DNA of 10,699 nt from Phormidesmis priestleyi (GTDB lineage: Bacteria; Cyanobacteriota; Cyanobacteriia; Phormidesmidales; Phormidesmidaceae): assembly GCA_003242115.1 (NCBI GenBank), contig QBMP01000145.1, positions 1 through 10,699 of the forward strand, written 5' to 3'. The translations under genes and the position numbers were made by a program. The notes beneath the pieces were generated by a model. That model was not told the origin of the DNA. It did no database searches and was given only the letters and a program-made list of their open reading frames with translations. Shown here in pieces: positions 5,935 to 10,699 of this stretch (its first letter is position 1; each line of letters begins with the position of its first letter).

Positions 5935-7623
5935 TTAAACAGCAATTTGACCAGCAATTTGTTGAATCTTAATCACGACAAATTCTGCCGGTTTAAGCGG
6001 CGCAAATCCTACGACTGCGTTGACAATACCTAAATTGATCTCATTTTGCGTTGTCGTTTCCTGATCGCATTTCACAAAATAGGCTTCCTGAGGAGTTCGC
6101 CCCTGAAAAGCTCCCTGGCGAAATAGACCGTTCATAAATGCCCCAATATTCAAACGCAACTGCGACCAGAGCGGTTCATCATTTGGCTCAAACACCGCCC
6201 ACTGTGTACCTCTATAGAGGCTTTCTTCAATAAAGAGGACAAGCCGACGCACTGGAATGTACTTATACTCGTCTGCGAGTTGATCTGCCCCACGCAGGGT
6301 GCGGGCACCCCACACAACCCTTCCATTAACCGGAAAGGACCGCAAACAATTGATCCCAAGCTGATTTAGCGTTCCATTTTCCTGATCTATGAGACTTACC
6401 TCTAACCCGTGAACTCCGCTGAGAGATGCATCTAGTCCTGCTGGCGCTTTCCAAACACCACGAGTCGCATCAGTGCGTGCCATAATCCCAGCGATAAGTC
6501 CACAGGGAACAAATGACCGAACTTCCCCCTCTCGGGTGGTATCAGCTTTCATAACACGAGGATAGAAAATAGCACCATTGCGTGCTCTTTCTCCGGTCAA
6601 GCCAAGATCGCTGAGTTTTGCTTGAGCATCGGAAACTAGATCCGAACTATTCTTCCACCCACTAGGGGGGTCAACAATCAACATTGCACGTCGTTTCTGA
6701 CAATAACTTAATGCTGCATCATAGATAGCTACATCAGTATCTCCTTCTGATGTGTCTGGTGGAATACAAAGGAGATTGAAAAGATCTGCCTTCGCCAAAG
6801 CATAAAGCCCTTTCTTTTTCGATTCAAACCCATCACTTTCTCCTCCCAGATAAGCTGGCTGATCCAGTGCAGCGCTGTCTTTGCCTCCTAAGTCAGGACT
6901 AGCTCCGGTAGAACTCGTAGTTCCCTCCGTCCCAGTGGGGCTCGTAGTTCCACCCGTTCCAGTAGTGCCGCTAGGACTTCCACCTGCTTCACCACTGCCA
7001 GTTTCACTACTGCCTGTAGCACCACTAGATGTGGACTGCTTGAACCGGACTAGCTGAGATCCTTGAGCCAAAACTGTTTCAATGTAACGTACTCCTGCTT
7101 CAGGCTTGGCAGATAGATTCAGAAAACGCTCAATTCTACCAGATGACTTGTCCGTAATGGAAAGGTTAAAAAAGTCACTTACCGCTAAGCCTTTGTTTTC
7201 CAGTCTATACCGCTTGAGAATATCCGGAAAAGTTGTTTCTGTAATTCCCTCGGTGTCTTTCTTAGCTTCTAAAAAATTGCCCCAAGTTCCTGGCGTCATC
7301 GCCTCTAGGTTGGCCCCATCTCCAGTAAGGCTTGCCCTGCCCTCGATTCCTTCAGGAGCCTTAAATAATCGTACAATTAATGCCTGGCTCCCCCCATTAA
7401 GGAAAAAGTCTTTTACTGCATAAGTCAGTGGGTAGTCAAAATGCAAGCCACCGAACTCTCGTTCAAAATTACCGAAGTTGCTAATAAGAATCGGCTCGTC
7501 TACTGTTCCACGGAAAGTACGTCCGAGAAATGCTGTAATCGAGGTGGCCACTCCTGTAATTGTTCGAACACCACTTGGAATTTCCTCTATATAAACCCCT
7601 GGATACGAAACTTGAGTTGGCAT
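5935..7623 (-). CDS. eCIS contractile tail sheath protein
   Basis: This 562-residue sheath subunit stacks around the tube and contracts to power injection. N-terminal hallmarks are SYPGVYIEEIPSGVRTITGV (6-25), TSITAFLGRTFRGTVDEP (27-44) and FGGLHFDYPLTYAVKDFFLNGG (57-78). The C-terminal core includes AIFYPRVM (351-358), VPCGLIAGIMARTDATRGVWKAPAG (372-396), LRSFPVNGRVVWGARTL (427-443), YIPVRRLVLFIEESLYRGTQWAVFEPND (455-482) and a final VVIKIQQIAGQIAV. Residues 197-247 are a Ser/Gly/Thr-rich insertion absent from the conserved core. A perfect AGGAGG lies 8 nt before the ATG. It is the first gene of the operon, and the about 300 bp upstream belong to its leader and promoter region. The large amount of sheath needed fits the strong ribosome site. 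Confidence 0.97.
   Translation of the reverse strand: MPTQVSYPGVYIEEIPSGVRTITGVATSITAFLGRTFRGTVDEPILISNFGNFEREFGGLHFDYPLTYAVKDFFLNGGSQALIVRLFKAPEGIEGRASLTGDGANLEAMTPGTWGNFLEAKKDTEGITETTFPDILKRYRLENKGLAVSDFFNLSITDKSSGRIERFLNLSAKPEAGVRYIETVLAQGSQLVRFKQSTSSGATGSSETGSGEAGGSPSGTTGTGGTTSPTGTEGTTSSTGASPDLGGKDSAALDQPAYLGGESDGFESKKKGLYALAKADLFNLLCIPPDTSEGDTDVAIYDAALSYCQKRRAMLIVDPPSGWKNSSDLVSDAQAKLSDLGLTGERARNGAIFYPRVMKADTTREGEVRSFVPCGLIAGIMARTDATRGVWKAPAGLDASLSGVHGLEVSLIDQENGTLNQLGINCLRSFPVNGRVVWGARTLRGADQLADEYKYIPVRRLVLFIEESLYRGTQWAVFEPNDEPLWSQLRLNIGAFMNGLFRQGAFQGRTPQEAYFVKCDQETTTQNEINLGIVNAVVGFAPLKPAEFVVIKIQQIAGQIAV
6883..7035 (-). repeat. In-frame low-complexity Ser/Gly/Thr insertion in the sheath gene, with a 27-bp tandem repeat
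   Basis: Codons 197-247 of the sheath are almost only Ser, Gly, Thr, Ala, Glu and Pro. On the plus strand, CTCGTAGTTCC recurs at 6914 and 6941, a 27-bp (nine-codon) period whose second halves also match (CCGTCCCAGT and CCGTTCCAGT). The protein shows GTGGTTSPT followed by GTEGTTSST. The block sits between the N-terminal sheath domains and the conserved C-terminal core, where sheath proteins tolerate surface insertions. Growth by replication slippage is the likely origin. Confidence 0.8.
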
Positions 7624-7631
7624 AGCTAAGT

Positions 7632-7637
7632 CCTCCT
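7632..7637 (-). promoter_or_regulatory. Strong Shine-Dalgarno for the sheath gene
   Basis: AGGAGG, embedded in AAAAGGAGGA, lies 8 nt before the sheath ATG. It is the strongest ribosome site in the operon and confirms the start at 7623. Confidence 0.85.
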
Positions 7638-7817
7638 TTTCGATCTGGCTTTACACAGACTTTATCTTGATTATTTCTGGAGCCTATTCTATTAACAGTA
7701 AAATAACTGACGTGGACTATACTTAAAGCAGATAAGGCTTAGTTTCAAGAAAAGCTTTCGGGGAGGGAAGCCTCTTTATTCCATACAAGCTATAGCGTCG
7801 AGCGAAAAGAGCTTTGA

Positions 7818-7845
7818 CCTATATGGGCTCAATTACTTTTATCAA
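7818..7845 (-). promoter_or_regulatory. Possible sigma70-type promoter for the eCIS operon
   Basis: TTGATA (7845-7840) and TATAGG (7823-7818) are separated by 16 bp on the minus strand. This would start transcription near 7811, giving a leader of about 190 nt before the sheath ATG. The -35 matches 5 of 6 bases and the -10 matches 4 of 6. Other TA-rich boxes (for example TATAGT further downstream) have poor partners. The call is tentative. Confidence 0.3.
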
Positions 7846-7930
7846 CCAGCGTTAATATACCATTGCTCATTCAATAGCAGTAAAAATATTTTATACAGTA
7901 TAAAAAACGTAACGTACCTGTTTTTTCTAT

Positions 7931-8128
7931 ATTAGGACTTATACGACTTTTGTATTGACAGGCTACGGATAGAATAGAGGTCTACTGAAGAGACCCGATG
8001 CCATGAGCGGTATGAGCAAGATAGCGATTCGGGAAAGCAGTGAGGGGCTCTTGCGCTTAATGAAGCAGCAGAAAAAGCTGCTGATGCACGAGCGCGTTCA
8101 GGCACTGTATCTATTGAAGAGCCAGGGA
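7931..8128 (+). mobile_element. Left-end remnant of an IS630-type element
   Basis: This stretch ends in the broken IS630-type reading frame at 8003. It starts at about ATTAGGACTTATACGAC, which resembles ends of cyanobacterial insertion sequences from memory and is preceded by TAT, fitting the TA target of IS630/Tc1-type elements. The right end of the element is missing, so the left boundary is inferred and may be wrong by tens of bases. The element is cut at 8128 by the ISL3 element. Confidence 0.4.
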
Positions 8129-8140
8129 GGCTCTTCCTAA
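8003..8140 (+). pseudogene. IS630-type transposase, N-terminal fragment (interrupted)
   Basis: From ATG 8003 the frame reads MSGMSKIAIRESSEGLLRLM, KQQKKLLMHERVQALYLLKS, QGGSS and a TAA. The part up to 'RVQALYLLKSQG' matches, from memory, the opening of cyanobacterial IS630-family transposases, just before their helix-turn-helix ('...TV..VA..LGR...TV..WL'). The last native codon is GGA (8126-8128). The final GSS and stop are contributed by the inverted repeat of the inserted ISL3 element. No continuation of the helix-turn-helix or DDE domain is seen on the far side of that element, so only about 42 residues survive. It cannot be a working transposase. The start is set by the family-like N-terminus; an ATG at 7998 in another frame stops at once. 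Confidence 0.72.
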
Positions 8141-8153
8141 CTTTTGGTGATCC
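8129..8153 (+). repeat. Left terminal inverted repeat of the ISL3 element
   Basis: This 25-bp repeat runs from GGCTCTTCC to GGTGATCC and is an exact reverse complement of 9986-10010. The bases beyond it on the inner side no longer match. Confidence 0.95.
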
Positions 8154-8205
8154 AAGGCAAGTAGCAGGAAACTATTGAAGCTACTATCTTTGGGGCGCTT
8201 TGCTC

Positions 8206-9045
8206 ATGCACCTGCTTCAATATCTGCTCCCTAGCCTTCATCTGCTTCATTTCGATAGCTATGATCTGCTGCCTAAAGAGCAGTGCTTGACCCTCAAGCT
8301 AACCTCAACCCAAGTCCAACCGGCTTGCCCGATCTGCGGCCCGCCGAGCGATCGGGTTCATAGTCGCTACAGCCGTACATTAGCTGACCTGCCTTGTGTG
8401 TCATTCAGTCTGAGGCTGATCGTTCAGGTCTGTAAGTTCTTTTGCAGCAATCCAGCCTGCCCGCGCCGCATCTTCACTGAACGCTTTGCTGAAGTTGCCG
8501 CCCCTTGGGCCAGAAAAACACAGCGGCTAGTCGAGTATCTACAGGCGATTGCCCTCGCCTCAGGCGGTCAAGCGGGTGCCCGCTTATGCGCCCACATAGG
8601 CTTGCGCTGCTGTGGCAGCACGCTGCTCAATCTGCTCAAAGCCCTACCCCTGCCGCCGGTCAAAACGCCTCGTATTTTGGGTGTAGACGACTTTGCCCTA
8701 CGCCGAGGGCAGCACTATGGCACGATCTTAGTTGACCTAGAAGCCCATCGACCGATTGCCTTGCTACCAGACCGAACGGCAGAGACTCTAGCAGCTTGGC
8801 TGAAGGCCCATCCTGGCGTCGAAATCCTATCGCGCGACCGCTCCAAAGCTTACAAACGCGGTATGAGCGAGGGCGCACCCGAGGCCATCCAAGTGGCAGA
8901 TCGCTTTCACCTGCTGCAAAATCTGGAAGAGACCCTCGAAAAAGCCTTCCATGGCAAAGCGCAAGCGATTAAGGCCGTTTCGCGGAACGAATATACCAGC
9001 GCTCAACGCCCAGTATCCATGGGAATCAACCTCAGGCAACTGTGA
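8206..9045 (+). CDS. ISL3-family transposase, N-terminal part (frame-disrupted)
   Basis: Counting from ATG 8206 (279 codons), the protein has the ISL3 zinc-binding segment CPIC (41-44) and [15 protein letters not shown] (80-94), a helix-turn-helix region (about 105-150), and the start of the DDE catalytic domain with [12 protein letters not shown] (157-168) and SRDRSKAY (209-216). These contain the first and second catalytic aspartates, probably D161 and D211. [16 protein letters not shown] (233-248) is also typical. It then runs into 'SMGINLRQL' and a TGA. ISL3 transposases are normally one chain of about 500 or more residues, and the rest is encoded in another frame from 8951. A TTG at 8200 would add two residues; ATG was preferred because family members open with a similar hydrophobic 'LLQYLLP'. 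The leader has no clear ribosome site. Confidence 0.85.
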   Translation: MHLLQYLLPSLHLLHFDSYDLLPKEQCLTLKLTSTQVQPACPICGPPSDRVHSRYSRTLADLPCVSFSLRLIVQVCKFFCSNPACPRRIFTERFAEVAAPWARKTQRLVEYLQAIALASGGQAGARLCAHIGLRCCGSTLLNLLKALPLPPVKTPRILGVDDFALRRGQHYGTILVDLEAHRPIALLPDRTAETLAAWLKAHPGVEILSRDRSKAYKRGMSEGAPEAIQVADRFHLLQNLEETLEKAFHGKAQAIKAVSRNEYTSAQRPVSMGINLRQL

Positions 9046-9961
9046 CTGGTATAAACCTTTCTGGAAACTACCTAAGTCGGTCGAAGCTAGCCAGCTTCAA
9101 GCCGCTGGCATCGACTTACCTGACTTGCCCAAACCCAAAAGCCCTCACGAACAGCAACGTGAGGCGAAGCGCACCCAGCGCTTAGAAAACTACCATCAAG
9201 TCTACGGCCTGAGAAAAGAAGGCCATACTATCAAAGACATCGCTCACCATCTCGGCATGGGCAAACGCACCGTCTACACTTATCTTTCTCATGAGAGCTT
9301 TCCCGAATGGCAACCCTCTAGTCGGCAGTATGGCAGTGGCCTAGACCCGTACAAACCCTACCTGATTGAGCAGTGGCAACAGGGAAAACGCCATGCGAAA
9401 CGACTGTTTGAAGAGATTTTCTCAGCAGGCTTCACCGGCAGCTACGCGATGGTTGCCCGCTATCTTCAGCCGCTGCGTCAATCAGACCCGCCGATGAGAC
9501 CAGCCCCTGAATTGCTTAATTGTCTACCAGGACGTGGCCCCGCCCCTAAAGTCAAAAGCGCCAATCAAAAGCCGCTGAGTGCTCGGCGGGTAGAGTGGCT
9601 CATCTTGCAGCATCCCGAAACCTTAGAGGATGAACAAGCACAACTTCTAGAAAAGCTGGCCGCGCAGCCTGATCTGTCAGAACCCATTTCTTTGGCTCAA
9701 GGCTTTCTGAAACTGGTACGACAGCGGCTACCTGAGCAGCTTGAGGATTGCCTTAAAAAGGCAATGAACGCCTCTACCAAAGCATTTCGGTCATTTGCTA
9801 AGGGATTGATAGACGACTATGATGCCGTCAAAGCCGGGGTCACTCTGGAAGTCAGTAATGGACAAGTAGAAGGACAAAACAACCGGCTAAAGATGCTCAA
9901 GCGACAAATGTTTGGGCGAGCCGGGCTTGACCTGTTAGCCAAGCGATTCATCCTAAGCTGA
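8951..9961 (+). CDS. ISL3-family transposase, C-terminal part (frame-disrupted)
   Basis: This frame continues the transposase. [20 protein letters not shown] (71-90) and a helix-turn-helix-like [21 protein letters not shown] (92-112) match the mid-region insertion of ISL3 transposases. [33 protein letters not shown] (301-333) is the C-terminal catalytic block, with the third acidic residue probably E307. It overlaps the first part by 95 bp. Joining the two requires a net shift of +1 (or -2), not the -1 slip used by many insertion sequences, so mutation is the simpler explanation. The first about 50 residues from the nominal ATG at 8951 are probably not native sequence in this frame. The stop lies 25 bp before the right inverted repeat. 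Confidence 0.82.
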   Translation: MAKRKRLRPFRGTNIPALNAQYPWESTSGNCDWYKPFWKLPKSVEASQLQAAGIDLPDLPKPKSPHEQQREAKRTQRLENYHQVYGLRKEGHTIKDIAHHLGMGKRTVYTYLSHESFPEWQPSSRQYGSGLDPYKPYLIEQWQQGKRHAKRLFEEIFSAGFTGSYAMVARYLQPLRQSDPPMRPAPELLNCLPGRGPAPKVKSANQKPLSARRVEWLILQHPETLEDEQAQLLEKLAAQPDLSEPISLAQGFLKLVRQRLPEQLEDCLKKAMNASTKAFRSFAKGLIDDYDAVKAGVTLEVSNGQVEGQNNRLKMLKRQMFGRAGLDLLAKRFILS

Positions 9962-9985
9962 AGGTTGCGCGGCCCCCTTTTCTTC

Positions 9986-10010
9986 GGATCACCAAAAGTT
10001 AGGAAGAGCC
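9986..10010 (-). repeat. Right terminal inverted repeat of the ISL3 element
   Basis: This is an exact reverse complement of 8129-8153 across all 25 bases, ending AGGAAGAGCC at 10010. The next outside bases, CGATTCTA, do not repeat the left flank. Confidence 0.95.
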
Positions 10011-10290
10011 CGATTCTAGGGCCGACAAGAGTGCAACCGGTGATCGCGGTCTCCATATCTCTTAGCAACCTGGCCACCCTCTCAGCAGGGCATAGGGGCA
10101 CAGAGAGGGCACGACAGCTACCAGTGATCGCGCTTGACTGCTGAAGGCGATCACTCGACTGTAATTCGGCAGCGACCTCGATGGCAGACCGATGCCTGGG
10201 GGCGATCACTCTCTCAATACTGATAAATGTAACGACCAAGCCAACTCGCGGAAGGTCTTCATAGTGAGGTGATCACTCTTTTGAAAGGAG
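10011..10290. other. Non-coding stretch with scattered GTGATCGC/GCGATCAC octamers
   Basis: No credible gene is seen in these 280 bp. The octamer GTGATCGC occurs at 10040-10047 and 10124-10131. Its complement GCGATCAC occurs at 10147-10154 and 10202-10209, and the palindromic variant GTGATCAC at 10269-10276. These are one or two bases from HIP1 (GCGATCGC). The stretch joins the ISL3 right end to an unknown gene's 3' side. Confidence 0.6.
10123..10155. repeat. Bulged inverted repeat (hairpin) built on two octamers
   Basis: The arms AGTGATCGC(G)CTT and AAGGCGATCACT pair over 12 bp with a single-base bulge around the 8-nt loop GACTGCTG. There is no adjacent run of T on either strand, so it does not look like an intrinsic terminator. 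It lies 136 bp beyond the stop of the minus-strand frame at 10291. Confidence 0.6.
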
Positions 10291-10698
10291 CTACGCAGCC
10301 AACACGGCTGTAATGAAATCTACCTTCTTTATTAGGTAGCCTGATACCGACGCTTCATAGACAGGGCCATCGCTGTACGCTATTTTTTCAAAGTAAAGTA
10401 GGTAGTCATTACCCAAATCCCATAGCTGCGGGCAATCGCAAGTGAGTAATGACTTACGCCGACGCTTCCATCTGAGCGAGACCTTCAGCGCCCGCATGGT
10501 ACATAGGCTCTTATCAAAGGGTGCCATCTTCACAATGGGTAGTTGGGATGGCCAGAAGTCGGGTCTCTCTGCTGCCTCATGCCTCAGTTCACTGACATCA
10601 CTTCTCAATTTTTTGGCCGCGACGAGATAGCCCAAATTTTCTATAGGAATGAGGATTAAATAAGATACAATTTTACGATTGTTGAGGGTGAGCCACAT
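10291..10698 (-). CDS. Hypothetical protein, start uncertain
   Basis: I do not recognise this 135-codon frame. It opens MWLTLNNRKIVSYLILIPIE, has a basic patch LRWKRRRKSLLTCDC (about 75-89), then an aromatic segment LWDLGNDYLLYFEKIAYSDG and ends YLIKKVDFITAVLAA. No signal peptide, transmembrane segment or catalytic motif stands out. The composition is protein-like rather than the Arg/Ser/Pro-rich mix of shadow frames, and no better frame competes on the opposite strand. The nominal ATG is two bases from the window edge, so the real start may lie outside. It is separated from the eCIS operon by the insertion sequences and need not be related to it. It could also be a degraded gene. Confidence 0.5.
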   Translation of the reverse strand: MWLTLNNRKIVSYLILIPIENLGYLVAAKKLRSDVSELRHEAAERPDFWPSQLPIVKMAPFDKSLCTMRALKVSLRWKRRRKSLLTCDCPQLWDLGNDYLLYFEKIAYSDGPVYEASVSGYLIKKVDFITAVLAA

Positions 10699-10699
10699 A

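Larger units (their letters stand above)
7624..7929 (-). other. Leader and promoter region of the eCIS operon, no gene
   Basis: No open frame of useful length was found on either strand. The stretch is clearly more AT-rich than the genes around it, as expected for a promoter and 5' leader. It holds the sheath ribosome site at its gene-proximal end and one sigma70-like candidate at 7818-7845. No convincing terminator, riboswitch or repeat was recognised in it. Confidence 0.6.
8129..10010 (+). mobile_element. ISL3-family insertion sequence, 1,882 bp, complete ends
   Basis: Perfect 25-bp inverted repeats bound the element, beginning GGCTCTTCCTAAC at 8129 and ending with its exact complement at 10010. 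Inside is a zinc-finger plus DDE transposase of the ISL3 family, read left to right. ISL3 elements normally make 8-bp target duplications. The flanks here are GCCAGGGA on the left and CGATTCTA on the right, which do not match. The element interrupts an IS630-type gene. Its transposase is split into two frames, so autonomous movement is doubtful, although the intact ends could still be used in trans. Confidence 0.93.

Noticed and set aside
7106..7629. Plus-strand frames opposite the sheath gene
   Set aside because: They are antisense to a near-certain sheath gene and show no ribosome site or motif.
7955..7975. TTGACA followed by TAGAAT on the plus strand, as a promoter
   Set aside because: The gap is only 9 bp, far from the usual 16-18, and no suitable -10 sits at the right distance.
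8660..9039. Minus-strand frames inside the first transposase part
   Set aside because: They are antisense to catalytic-domain codons with clear ISL3 motifs and have no independent support.
10123..10155. Hairpin as an intrinsic terminator
   Set aside because: It has no T-tract on either side, a bulged stem, and lies too far from either gene end.
9817..10239. Minus-strand frame of 140 codons across the ISL3 right end
   Set aside because: It runs through the inverted repeat and antisense to the transposase C-terminus, its composition is shadow-like, and it has no family signal.
10011..10276. Repeated octamers as a CRISPR array
   Set aside because: The repeated words are only 8 bp, in mixed orientation and irregularly spaced, with no cas genes nearby.

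Overview
The window looks like a cyanobacterial chromosome fragment. It has three perfect GCGATCGC (HIP1) octamers (12-19, 3705-3712, 5120-5127), many near-HIP1 variants, and transposase families and protein styles familiar from filamentous cyanobacteria. The species cannot be named from this sequence.

Left and centre (1-7623, all on the minus strand) is one tightly packed operon of a phage-tail-like extracellular contractile injection system (eCIS). This class includes the thylakoid-anchored injection systems described in multicellular cyanobacteria. In transcription order it encodes: contractile sheath (7623-5935), inner tube (5923-5396), T4 gp26-type baseplate protein with two CxxC pairs (5368-4664), a long disordered eCIS protein with conserved ends (4650-3724), a DUF4255/Pvc16-N tail-terminator-like protein (3727-2348), a Pvc15/Afp15-like AAA+ ATPase (2351-99), and the first 27 codons of a small eCIS-type protein starting at GTG (81 to beyond base 1). 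Two junctions are ATGA stop/start overlaps. A third shows the remains of such an overlap, because the end of the gp26-like gene appears to have suffered a small frame-changing deletion. Spike, gp25/gp27/gp6-like baseplate genes and any effector are not in the window and presumably lie to the left.

The middle spacer (7624-8128) holds the sheath leader, with a perfect AGGAGG and a possible promoter, followed by the 5' stump of an IS630-type transposase gene. That stump is cut by a complete 1,882-bp ISL3-family insertion sequence (8129-10010) with perfect 25-bp terminal inverted repeats. The ISL3 transposase is split into two frames and is probably dead unless an unusual +1/-2 recoding event rescues it. 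The insertion sequence lacks matching 8-bp direct repeats, and no IS630 continuation is recognisable on its right, so the locus was rearranged after or during insertion.

The right end (10011-10699) has about 280 bp of non-coding DNA carrying five GTGATCGC/GCGATCAC-like octamers, including a bulged hairpin. Beyond it is an unrecognised 135-codon reading frame on the minus strand.

The eCIS genes should act together: sheath and tube form the contractile body, the gp26-like and disordered proteins belong to the baseplate or tail, the DUF4255 protein caps the tail end, and the ATPase serves late assembly. The most notable points are the apparent C-terminal lesion in the gp26-like gene, the repeat-grown Ser/Gly/Thr insertion in the sheath, and the nested, rearranged insertion sequences upstream of the operon.
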